Origin: TMED88 sp964515335 | GTDB taxonomy: Bacteria; Myxococcota_A; UBA9160; UBA4427 | NCBI GenBank assembly: GCA_964515335.1 | Contig: CAZETS010000022.1 | Location: 5,547 to 69,546 of the forward strand | Direction: 5' to 3' | DNA: 64,000 bases | In this document: piece by piece, positions 34,394-42,104 of the stretch | Numbering within the stretch: position 1 is the first letter of the stretch | How the letters are laid out: every line of letters starts with the position of its first letter | Position numbers and translations under genes: made by a program | Notes under the pieces: model-generated | Seen by the model: the letters and a program-made list of their open reading frames with translations, nothing else | Databases searched by the model: none | Told to the model about the DNA's origin: nothing

Positions 34394-35128
34394 TCAGTCG
34401 GCCGTCAGCACGAGCACGTCGTAGAGGGCGTGCGACCAGGCTGCCACCGCGAACCCGCGGTAGAGGTAGATCAGCCCGAAGATCGCCCCGGCAAACACGC
34501 GATAGGTGAACGCGACGGCCGTGAACGGCTCGCCCGCCGCGCCCAGGTGGTGAACGGCCGAGAAGGCGAGCGACGAGACCAGCAGCGCGATCAGCCCGCC
34601 GGCGACCCGGCCGAGCGGCACGAGCGGCAGGGCGAACACGCGCATCAGCCCGGCCATCAGACCCGCCCGGAAGACGAGTTCCTCGTGCAGCCCCGCACCC
34701 GCCGAGATCGCCAGTACGTCGAGCGGCCCGGTCGCCCCGATCGCCAGAACCGGCACCAGACGGTCGAAGTAGATCATCAGCAGCTGGATGACGCCGCCCA
34801 TGAAGAACGCGTACACGCTCGACTCGAGCAGCATCGGCAGGAAGAGCCGTCCGTGCAGGGTGCGGCGTCGCCGCAGCGAGAGCAGCACGCCGACCCAGCC
34901 CAGCGTGAGGCTCGCGAGCAGCAGCAGGTAGAGGCCGAGGTCGCGATCGACCAGCCGGATCAACCCGAGCGAGATGAAGTCGGCGCCGTTGCGGCCCTGG
35001 GCGCCGAGCAGGATCGCCGCCTGGTAGACCAGGAAAAGCGGAAACGAGAACAGCGCACTGGTGAAGCCGCTCTGCCGCCCGCCGAAGTGACGCTGCAGCA
35101 CGGCACCGAGTCCGAGTCCGTCGGGCAC
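34394..35128 (-). CDS. CPBP-family intramembrane metalloprotease
   Basis: GTG at 35126-35128 gives 244 residues with six or more hydrophobic helices. The three motifs of the CPBP (Rce1/Abi) family are present: GLHEELVFRAGL (EExxxR), LAFSAVHHLG (FxxxH) and AAWSHALYDV (HxxxD/N). The fold cleaves prenylated or peptide substrates in the membrane in characterised members; here the role is unknown. It is divergently arranged from the LMW phosphatase gene across 62 bases. Confidence 0.85.
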   Translation of the reverse strand: MPDGLGLGAVLQRHFGGRQSGFTSALFSFPLFLVYQAAILLGAQGRNGADFISLGLIRLVDRDLGLYLLLLASLTLGWVGVLLSLRRRRTLHGRLFLPMLLESSVYAFFMGGVIQLLMIYFDRLVPVLAIGATGPLDVLAISAGAGLHEELVFRAGLMAGLMRVFALPLVPLGRVAGGLIALLVSSLAFSAVHHLGAAGEPFTAVAFTYRVFAGAIFGLIYLYRGFAVAAWSHALYDVLVLTAD

Positions 35129-35190
35129 CCACGCAGCGTAGCGCCGACAGCGACTGCTAGTCTCTCCTCGTCCACGTCCGGGAGCGCTTC

Positions 35191-35679
35191 GTGATCCGCC
35201 TCTGCTTCGTCTGCATGGGCAACATCTGCCGCTCGCCCACCGCCGAGGGCATCATGCTCGCGCTCGTCGAAGAGCACGGCCTCGGCGAGCACATCGCCGT
35301 GGACAGCGCGGGCACCGGGGCCTGGCACGTCGGCGAGCCGCCCGACACGCGCGCCCGGGCCTGCGCGGCCCGGCGTGACGTCGAGCTGAACAGCATCGGC
35401 CGGCAGTTCGAGACGTCGGACTTCGGGCGGTTCGACTACGTGCTCGCCATGGACGACGAGAATCACGCCGACCTGCTGTCGATCGCACCGGACGACGACG
35501 CGGCCGCCAGGCTGCACCTGCTGCGCCGCTTCGACCCCGAAGCCCCCGTGCAGGCGCCCGTCCCCGACCCGTACTACGGCGGCAGGCGCGGCTTCGACGA
35601 CGTCTTCGACATCTGCGAAGCCGCCTGCCGTGGGCTGCTCGAGCACATCCGCGAGCAACACGATCTGCCGCCGCGATGA
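35191..35679 (+). CDS. Low-molecular-weight protein tyrosine phosphatase family
   Basis: GTG at 35191 gives 162 residues. The P-loop CMGNICRS (C8 nucleophile, R14) sits at the N terminus, and the general-acid aspartate is D126 in VPDPYYGG. The length is normal. Its stop overlaps the start of a fructosamine-kinase homologue as ATGA. In several bacteria an LMW-PTP gene placed directly before such a kinase has been linked to removal of phosphate from ribulosamine phosphates on proteins, so this copy may act in protein deglycation and not on phosphotyrosine. Confidence 0.92.
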   Translation: MIRLCFVCMGNICRSPTAEGIMLALVEEHGLGEHIAVDSAGTGAWHVGEPPDTRARACAARRDVELNSIGRQFETSDFGRFDYVLAMDDENHADLLSIAPDDDAAARLHLLRRFDPEAPVQAPVPDPYYGGRRGFDDVFDICEAACRGLLEHIREQHDLPPR

Positions 35680-36533
35680 ACCCGGCCGCCCGGGAACGGC
35701 TCGAGGCGCTGCTGGGCTCGCCGATCGACCACGCGCACGGCATCGGCGGAGGCAGCATCGCCTCCGCGTACCGCGTGCAGCTCCGCGACGGGCGGCGCGT
35801 CTTCGTGAAGGACTACGGGGACGCGGACGCGGAGATCGTCCGGGCCGAGGCCGACGGCCTGGCGTGGCTCGCCGAGGCCGAAGCGCTGCCCGCTGCGCGG
35901 GTGCTGGCCGTCGACGAGGCGCGCCCGATCCTCGCGCTCGACTGGATCGAGTCGGGCCGCCCCGCCGCCGGCTTCGCCGAATCGCTCGGCCGCGGCCTCG
36001 CGGCGCTGCACGCGGCGGGCCCCGCCGGGTTCGGCCTCGATCGGTCGAACTTCATCGGTCCGCTGCCGCAACGCAACGAGCCCGCAGCCACCTGGCCGGA
36101 GTTCTACGCCGAGTCGCGCCTGCGCCCGCTGCTGCGGGGCGCCCTGGACGCGGGCGCGCTCTCGCGCGAAGTCGTCCGCGAGGCCGAGGAGCTGCTGACG
36201 CGGCTTCCCGATCTCTGCGGACCGCCCGAGCCGCCGGCCCGGCTGCACGGCGATCTCTGGGGCGGCAACCTGATGATCGACGCAGCCGGCGGCCCGGTCC
36301 TCGTCGACCCGGCAGTCTACGGCGGCCATCGCGAGATGGACCTCGCCATGATGCGGCTCTTCGGCGGCTTCGCGCCCCGCGTCTTCGACGCCTACGCGGA
36401 GAGCACGCCACTCGCCGCCGGCTCGGCCGAGCGCGTCGCCCTCTGCCAGCTCTACCCGATCCTGGTGCACGTGGCGCTCTTCGGCGGCGGCTACGCGAGC
36501 GACTTCGCGGCGGCGGTGCGCCAGTACCGCTGA
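35676..36533 (+). CDS. Fructosamine/ribulosamine kinase family protein
   Basis: ATG at 35676 lies in the upstream stop (ATGA) and gives 285 residues. It shows the aminoglycoside-kinase-like fold of FN3K proteins: HGIGGGSIASAYRVQL glycine loop, VFVKDYG with the ATP lysine, a HGDLWGGNLM catalytic loop (H191, D193), and VDPAVYGGHREMDLAMM as the metal-binding segment. Bacterial members phosphorylate ribulosamines or erythrulosamines on lysines, which makes the adduct fall off. Together with the coupled LMW phosphatase this forms a small glycation-repair unit. Confidence 0.9.
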   Translation: MNPAARERLEALLGSPIDHAHGIGGGSIASAYRVQLRDGRRVFVKDYGDADAEIVRAEADGLAWLAEAEALPAARVLAVDEARPILALDWIESGRPAAGFAESLGRGLAALHAAGPAGFGLDRSNFIGPLPQRNEPAATWPEFYAESRLRPLLRGALDAGALSREVVREAEELLTRLPDLCGPPEPPARLHGDLWGGNLMIDAAGGPVLVDPAVYGGHREMDLAMMRLFGGFAPRVFDAYAESTPLAAGSAERVALCQLYPILVHVALFGGGYASDFAAAVRQYR

Positions 36534-36573
36534 GCCCGAGCAGGCGAGGCCTGCCCGCCTCTGTTACGGTTTC

Positions 36574-36868
36574 GGCGCCGAAGGGTGGCCACTCACCGGG
36601 CGAGGCGCGAAGGTCGCGCCGCTCCGCCGCGCAGGAATGCGCTCGAAGACGCGGGAGAGCACGGGAGAGGGCCCAAAGGGAAAGGGGTGACTCCGCGGCG
36701 ATCCCTCGCCTCGGACATTCCCCTGCGGTCGCGCCGCCGTGATGGACGGCGGCCTGCCCACGAAGCCACTGTCGAAGCTCCGGGACCTGCGAAGGCAGGC
36801 GGAGAGCGCGATGGGAAGGCGGGCAGGTCGCGAGGGTCCTCAGCCGGAAAACCTGCCTTTCGGGTGCC
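36574..36868 (+). promoter_or_regulatory. Cobalamin (B12) riboswitch
   Basis: The hallmark elements occur in order on the plus strand: AAAGGGAA then GGTGACTCC (36676-36693), a CGGTCGCGCCGCCGTGA segment near 36726 (the CCGC-x-x-CTGTGA region), AAGCCACTG (36762) with GATGGGAAGGC (36810), and a full B12 box AGCCGGAAAACCTGCC at 36842-36857. A closing P1 helix can form between GGCGCCGAAGGGTGG (36574-36588) and CCTGCCTTTCGGGTGCC (36852-36868). The element lies 144 bases before a five-gene operon with a TonB receptor, so expression should fall when cobalamin is abundant. Between it and the first gene, GCTCCTCG/CGAGGGGAGC (36953-36972) can form a hairpin that may belong to the expression platform. 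It fills most of the 479-base gap after the fructosamine kinase gene. Confidence 0.9.
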
Positions 36869-37012
36869 AGGAGTCCTCGCGACTTGGGATGACCTGGGCG
36901 TGGCGCTGTCGTGTGCCCCGATCGACGTCCGTTCCGCCCGTGGTCTTCGCAGGCTCCTCGAACGAGGGGAGCGTCCCGCGCCTACGAAGGGACGCCAAGG
37001 GAAGACCGACAG

Positions 37013-37636
37013 ATGAAGCTTCACGGAACCCGTGCGTTGGCGATCGCACTGCTGACGAGCTGCTCGTGGGCGTGGGCGGCGGCGCCCGCATCGGCCCTGT
37101 CTTTTCTCGACGTCGCCACAGAGGGCACCGTCGGTGATCCGGGCGGCGCCAACCAGGCGATGATCGTGATCGACTGGGACTCGGGGGTGAGCGCATCGCA
37201 CGCGTGGCTGTTCCGCTGGGATGGCAGCGCCCGCTTCGCCGACGCCTACGACGCGATCCTGGCCGCCGAGGCCGGCGCGTTCTCGTGGTCGCAGGCCGCC
37301 TTCGTGCAGTTCGTGCACTTCAGCGACGGCGACGGAGACGACCACCTGACCGGCGCACCCAGCTGGCTGTCGTTCTGGAGCAGCAGCGACGGAGAGAGCT
37401 GGTCGATCACCAATCTCGGCGTCTACGACGAGCCGCTGGTGGACGGAGGCTGGGCGGGCGCCAACGCGAACCTGCCCTCGGGCACCTGGCCGGGCTCGGC
37501 GCCCGCGGTGCCGGTCCCCGAGCCGGGCAGCGGCCTGCTCGTGGCGCTCGGACTCGGCGGCCTGACGGCGCGCGCGCGCTGCCGGCGGCCGGCCTGCCGG
37601 CAGCCGGCCTCCCGGCGGGCCTCGAGCGAGCCGTGA
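37013..37636 (+). CDS. PEP-CTERM surface protein 1, B12-regulated
   Basis: A 207-residue exported protein. The N-terminal signal peptide ends near PASALSF. The mature part is tryptophan-rich (SASHAWLFRWDGSARFADAY, then PSWLSFWSSSDGESW, then VDGGWAG). The C terminus is a PEP-CTERM sorting signal: PEP at 169-171, a hydrophobic stretch LLVALGLGGL, then arginines. Exosortase would cleave here and attach the protein to the envelope. It is the first gene after the B12 riboswitch and overlaps the next gene (GTGA). I do not recognise a named domain. By position and exposed aromatic motifs it is a candidate cobalamin-binding surface protein. Confidence 0.75.
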   Translation: MKLHGTRALAIALLTSCSWAWAAAPASALSFLDVATEGTVGDPGGANQAMIVIDWDSGVSASHAWLFRWDGSARFADAYDAILAAEAGAFSWSQAAFVQFVHFSDGDGDDHLTGAPSWLSFWSSSDGESWSITNLGVYDEPLVDGGWAGANANLPSGTWPGSAPAVPVPEPGSGLLVALGLGGLTARARCRRPACRQPASRRASSEP

Positions 37637-38442
37637 CCGGCACTCGACGTCTCGGCGTGTCGCTGCTGTGCGCGGCGGCCTCTCTTCCCTTCTTCGCACC
37701 GGCCCCGCAGGCCGCCACCCACGCGATCGACGCCATGACCGCCTGGGCGACCTGGGTGGACGACGTCGTGCGTGGACCGCTCGATATCGCCCAGCCGGGC
37801 CTCGGCAACGCAACCTATGGCGCCGAGGCCTACGTGCTGGGACCGGCCGCAGGCGACTTCCTCACCGTGCTGAGTCTGGGCGACGGCGGCCACCTCACCG
37901 TCGAATTCGAGGACCCGATCGTCGACGGTCCGGGCGACGACTTCGCGGTCTTCGAGAACGGCTTCATCGACAACGGCTCGGGCGAGCTCTTCGGCGAGAT
38001 CGCCTTCGTCGAGGTGTCGAGCAACGGCGTCGACTTCGCCCGGCTCGGCACCCTGACGACGAACACCTCTGCCGTATCGAGCGGCGGCACCATCGATCCG
38101 GCCGACTACGCGGGCTTCGCGGGTGTGGACGTCGCCGGGTACGGGACCGGCTTCGATCTCGCCGAGCTGATCGGGCACCCGCTCGAGAGCCAGGGGCTGC
38201 TCGACCTGCAGGACGTGGGCTTCGTGCGCGTGGTCGATGCGATCGGCGACGGCTCGACGTTCGACGACACGATGAACCCGGTCTACGACCCGTACTCGAC
38301 GATCTTCGCCAGCGGTGGCTTCGACCTCGACGGCGTGGGCGCGCTGAACGTGCCCGAGCCCGGCGCGACGGGCCTGCTCGCCGCCGGGCTGACCGCGCTC
38401 TCGCTGCTCGCCCGCCGTCACGCCCGACGCAGACGGCGCTGA
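37633..38442 (+). CDS. PEP-CTERM surface protein 2, B12-regulated
   Basis: GTG at 37633 overlaps the previous stop and gives 269 residues. After a signal peptide (VSLLCAAASLPFFAPAPQAAT) the body shows beta-rich segments typical of a cell-surface protein family often seen beside TonB receptors in B12-regulated loci: EAYVLGP, VLSLGDGGHLTVEFEDPIVD, GDDFAVFENGF, AFVEVSSNGVDFARL and AGFAGVDVAGYGTGFDLAEL. It ends with PEP at 241-243, a hydrophobic helix and RRHARRRRR, a clear PEP-CTERM signal. The likely role is cobalamin capture or receptor assembly at the surface, by inference from context. Confidence 0.78.
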   Translation: MTGTRRLGVSLLCAAASLPFFAPAPQAATHAIDAMTAWATWVDDVVRGPLDIAQPGLGNATYGAEAYVLGPAAGDFLTVLSLGDGGHLTVEFEDPIVDGPGDDFAVFENGFIDNGSGELFGEIAFVEVSSNGVDFARLGTLTTNTSAVSSGGTIDPADYAGFAGVDVAGYGTGFDLAELIGHPLESQGLLDLQDVGFVRVVDAIGDGSTFDDTMNPVYDPYSTIFASGGFDLDGVGALNVPEPGATGLLAAGLTALSLLARRHARRRRR

Positions 38443-38457
38443 GCGGACGGGCCTCGC

Positions 38458-40473
38458 GTGCGCGTCCGCAAGTGGCTGGCGGGCCTGGCCGCCGGGGCGA
38501 TCGCGATCGCCGGCGCGGGGCCTGCCAGGCCCGACGACGAGAGCGCCGGGACGAGCGCGCGGGCCGGCGAGCCCGTCGAAGAGATCGTCGTGCGAGGCGT
38601 CCGAACCGAGCGGCTGCGGACGCCGCCCTCGGCGTTCGCGTCCACGATCGACTTCGACGACTACCGCGGCGAGCACAAGACGGTGGCCGACCTGCTCGGC
38701 GAGCAGGTGGGCGTGCAGATCCGCCGCTTCGGCGGGCCCGGCGAGCCCGCCGAGATCTCGATCCGCGGGTCGACCGGCGCCCAGGTCGTCGTGAAGCTCG
38801 ACGGCGTCCGGATGAACAGCGCGCTGACCGGTACAACCGACCTGTCCGAGCTCTGCGTCGGCCTCGTCGAGGGCGCCGACATCACCCGTGGCGGTGACCC
38901 GGTGCGCTCGGGCGACGGATCGATCGGGGGCAGCGTCTCGCTGCGCACGCGCCGACCGGGCGCGGAGCCCCGGAACCGCGTGCGGGTGAGCGGCGGCGCC
39001 TTCGGCACCTGGGAGGTCGACGCGCAGCGCAGCGGGCGCGCCGGACCGCTCGAGTACGGCCTCGGCTACTGCGGGTTCACGACCGATGGCGACTACACGT
39101 TCGCGCGCCCGGACATCGTCGTTCCCGGCCAGCCGCCGACCGTGCGGCCGCCGATCACACGCGTCAACAACCACCGCGTCCGGCACTCGGCGAATCTCAG
39201 CCTCGGAGGCGAGATCGGTGATCACGGCCACCTGAGCCTCGACGACTACCTCACCTACACGAGCCACGGCGAACCCGGGCTCGACTCGGGGGACGGCGCA
39301 CTCGGCGGCCAGAACCCCTTCGCGCACTCGTGGAGCACCCACAACCTCGCGCGCCTCGCCTACACGGCCGACTCGCTCGGCGCCTGGGGCGACTCGTTCG
39401 AGGCGAGCGTGCACCATCGCTACCAGCGCCTCGCCTTCGACGACCCGGGCCTCACCGCCGTCGATGCACCGGTCTCGACGCTCACGCAGGTGCACACCGT
39501 CGGCGCCGACGTGACCGACGCCTGGTCGTTCGACGCGCTGGCCGCCGACCACGAGCTGACCCTGCTCGGCAGTACGCGACGCGACGTCCTCCACGACGAC
39601 GACCGCCCCGACCGGGCTCGCTCCACGGCCTCGGCGGCGGCCGCCCTCGAGGCGCGCTGGCTCGACGACCGCGTGGCCATCGTGCCCGGCGTCCGGCTCG
39701 AGTGGGTGCAGGGCCTCGGCGAGAGCTGGCTGCCGGCGCTCGGTGTCGTGCTCACGCCGCTTCCCTGGCTGCGCTTGCAGGGCAACGCGCAGGAGACGTT
39801 CCGGGCGCCGAGCTTCGACGAGCTCTACCTGCCCGACAAGGGCTTCATCCGCGGCAATCCCGGGCTGCGGCCCGAGCGGGCGCGCAACTTCGACGCCGGT
39901 CTCGTGGCGACGCTGGCCCGGCTCGGGCCCCTGAGCGAACTGCGCTTCGAGGGCGGCGTCTTCCAGCAGGACATCGATGATTCGATCGTGTGGATCCCGA
40001 TCAGTCCACGGACCATCCAGCCGAGCAACACCGGACCGGCACGGGTGCGCGGCTACGAGCTCTCGCTCTCGCTCTCGTTGACGCGCTTCGTGCAGCTCAC
40101 CGCGAACCACACCGGGCTCGAGAGCCAAAGCCGCACGACGGGCCGCCCCCTGCCCGGCCGCACCGACAACGAGACGCTGGTGCGCCTGCGGGTCGGCGAG
40201 AAGCGCCGCTGGAAGCTGGTCGGCGAGCTGCAGCGCACGGGCCCGATACCGGTTTCGCCGAGCGGCGCGATCCGCCTGCCGTCGCGCATCGTCTGGTCGG
40301 CCTCGGCGGGCGTCGATCTCGCGCAGATCGGCCCCGAGCGGCTGCGGGCGCGCGTCCGCGAACTCTGGCTGTACGCCACGCTCACCAACATCGGCGACGT
40401 CGCGGTGCGCGACGCACTCTTCTTCCCGCAGCCGGGACGCAGCGGCTTCCTCGGCTTCGAGGTCGAGTGGTGA
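38458..40473 (+). CDS. TonB-dependent outer-membrane receptor (BtuB-like)
   Basis: GTG at 38458 gives 671 residues. A signal peptide precedes the TonB box EEIVVRG at 41-47. The plug follows (TVADLLGEQVGVQIRRFGG, EISIRGSTGAQVVVKLDGV, ITRGGDPVRSGDGSIGGSV), then a barrel of about 500 residues with FRAPSFDELYLP and NPGLRPERARNFDAG, ending at FLGFEVEW. The chain ends in tryptophan, not phenylalanine. The gene is third in the riboswitch-controlled operon, so cobalamin or a cobamide is the probable cargo. Inner-membrane BtuCDF genes are not in the window. Confidence 0.9.
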   Translation: MRVRKWLAGLAAGAIAIAGAGPARPDDESAGTSARAGEPVEEIVVRGVRTERLRTPPSAFASTIDFDDYRGEHKTVADLLGEQVGVQIRRFGGPGEPAEISIRGSTGAQVVVKLDGVRMNSALTGTTDLSELCVGLVEGADITRGGDPVRSGDGSIGGSVSLRTRRPGAEPRNRVRVSGGAFGTWEVDAQRSGRAGPLEYGLGYCGFTTDGDYTFARPDIVVPGQPPTVRPPITRVNNHRVRHSANLSLGGEIGDHGHLSLDDYLTYTSHGEPGLDSGDGALGGQNPFAHSWSTHNLARLAYTADSLGAWGDSFEASVHHRYQRLAFDDPGLTAVDAPVSTLTQVHTVGADVTDAWSFDALAADHELTLLGSTRRDVLHDDDRPDRARSTASAAAALEARWLDDRVAIVPGVRLEWVQGLGESWLPALGVVLTPLPWLRLQGNAQETFRAPSFDELYLPDKGFIRGNPGLRPERARNFDAGLVATLARLGPLSELRFEGGVFQQDIDDSIVWIPISPRTIQPSNTGPARVRGYELSLSLSLTRFVQLTANHTGLESQSRTTGRPLPGRTDNETLVRLRVGEKRRWKLVGELQRTGPIPVSPSGAIRLPSRIVWSASAGVDLAQIGPERLRARVRELWLYATLTNIGDVAVRDALFFPQPGRSGFLGFEVEW

Positions 40474-42104
40474 TGCGGCGCGCGATGCGGACGCCGCGCG
40501 ACGCCGGGCGCGGGAAGCTCGCGCTGATCCTCGCGCTGGTCGCCCCGCTGGCCCTCGGCAGCGTGTGCGAGGGCACGGGCAGCAGCCGGCCGGGCTCGAT
40601 CACCCAGGAACCGATCGATCCGCGCTGCACGCCGATCGGCGGCCCCTTCCCGGCCGGCTTCGACTGGCTGCCCGGCGCCGGCGAGACCGTCGTCGCGATG
40701 CGGTTCAGCCCTGCCGGACTGCTGCGCTACGACGCATCGGTGGCGCCGCCTTTGCCCGACAACGCCGGTCCGGTACCCGCCCTGCCGGCCGACAGCGACG
40801 GCGACGGCCTCGACGACGCCGCCGCCTACCGCGCCGCCGGGCTCTGCCCCTCCACGAATCCGGCCTGCCTGACGACGCCCGTGCCCGGCAGCGTCCACGC
40901 CGCCTTCGGCGACGTCGCCCTCGTGACGACGAGCGGCTACGAGCAGGTGCTCTTCTACGACGCGCGCGACGGTCGACTCGCCGGGCTCGAGGTCGGCAAC
41001 CCGAGCGACGCGGGCGCCCACCATGCGGCAGACCGACCGCTCCTTCCGGCGGCCGGCTCGTTCGCTTCGCGCACCGGCCTGTCGACCACCGCCTGTGCGT
41101 ACCCGCCCACACCGGTCGACTCGGCGGGTGCGGGGATCGCGCCGTCCCCGCACTGCGATCCCACGAGGATCGGATTCCTCACGCGGTTCACCGCGGCCAC
41201 CGCGGTGTCCGCCGGCCGGCTCTTCGTCGCGACGTCGAACCTCTTCTCGTCATCGCAGGCGGCGTTCCATCCCGGAACGGTGCTCGTCCACGACGTCACG
41301 GTGGACGCGGCGGGCCGGCCGACCCGCGTCGCACCCAACACGAGCGCGCCCGTGCTCTTCACCAGCGCCTTCAATCCGACCGGCCTCACCGCGCACCGCA
41401 CGCCGGGTGGCCGCGACGTCGTGCTCGTCACGCTGACGGGGGCGATCGATGGAGCGGGCGACCTGCTCGGCGACAGCGCGCTCGACGTGATCGACGTGGC
41501 CGGCCTGCGTGTCGTGGCGACGGTGCCGCTCGGACGCGCCGGGGCGTCCTTCGGCCGGGTGGCGATCGATCCGGGCGGCTACGTCGCCGTGCTCGGCGCC
41601 GAGAGCGCGCCCCACGTCTACGCGGTCGACCTGGCCTCGCTCGACGATCCGGCCCTCTACGCCCCGCGCCCCTCGCCGGTGGTGCTCGACGGCAGCACGC
41701 CGGGCTTCGCGGACGCGCGCATCTTCCACGCCGGCGCTCCGCTCGCGCTGCCGCGCCGTGCCGACGGTCCGCCGGAAGTGCTCTGCCGAACGCGCGTGAA
41801 CGTGGGCGCGAACGCGGCGGGCGACCGCGTGTACGCGACCGACTGGTGCGACGGAAGCCTGTCGACCGTGCGCATCGACTGGACGCAGCCCCTCGAGCGG
41901 CCGGTCTCGCCGGCGCGCTTCCGCGTCGCCGAGCGTCTGGACTGGTTCGCGCCGAAGTGGCCGGCGAACTTCGGCCAGCCGTCGGCGCCGAGCGGCCCCC
42001 TGACGCGACCGGGCCGGCCCGGCGTCGACTTCGACGGCCCGGACCTCTTCTTTCTCATCAACGAGCCCGAGGGACAGCTGTGCGCAGCCCGCGTCGAGCC
42101 CTGA
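40473..42104 (+). CDS. Exported beta-propeller-like protein (BtuG-like candidate)
   Basis: ATG at 40473 overlaps the receptor stop (TGATG) and gives 543 residues. A signal sequence LALILALVAPLALGSVC precedes the mature part; the cysteine could be lipidated but the -1 residue is valine, so this is uncertain. The body has propeller-like blade motifs (GYEQVLFYDARDGRLAGLEV, ALDVIDVAGLRVVATVPLG, GYVAVLGAESAPHVYAVDL, GDRVYATDWCDGSLSTVRID), as in YncE-like proteins. In Bacteroidetes, surface propellers of the BtuG type pass B12 to BtuB. Its place after a B12-regulated receptor suggests the same job. A DSDGDGLDD stretch near residue 110 may bind calcium. Confidence 0.7.
   Translation: MRRAMRTPRDAGRGKLALILALVAPLALGSVCEGTGSSRPGSITQEPIDPRCTPIGGPFPAGFDWLPGAGETVVAMRFSPAGLLRYDASVAPPLPDNAGPVPALPADSDGDGLDDAAAYRAAGLCPSTNPACLTTPVPGSVHAAFGDVALVTTSGYEQVLFYDARDGRLAGLEVGNPSDAGAHHAADRPLLPAAGSFASRTGLSTTACAYPPTPVDSAGAGIAPSPHCDPTRIGFLTRFTAATAVSAGRLFVATSNLFSSSQAAFHPGTVLVHDVTVDAAGRPTRVAPNTSAPVLFTSAFNPTGLTAHRTPGGRDVVLVTLTGAIDGAGDLLGDSALDVIDVAGLRVVATVPLGRAGASFGRVAIDPGGYVAVLGAESAPHVYAVDLASLDDPALYAPRPSPVVLDGSTPGFADARIFHAGAPLALPRRADGPPEVLCRTRVNVGANAAGDRVYATDWCDGSLSTVRIDWTQPLERPVSPARFRVAERLDWFAPKWPANFGQPSAPSGPLTRPGRPGVDFDGPDLFFLINEPEGQLCAARVEP

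Noticed and set aside
36585..37016. A 143-codon plus-strand frame over the riboswitch
   Set aside because: It overlies conserved cobalamin riboswitch elements, is basic low-complexity, and has no ribosome site.
40473..42104. Firm assignment of the propeller protein as a lipoprotein BtuG
   Set aside because: The cysteine after the signal has valine at -1, a poor lipobox, and the blade count could not be verified by eye; kept as BtuG-like candidate only.
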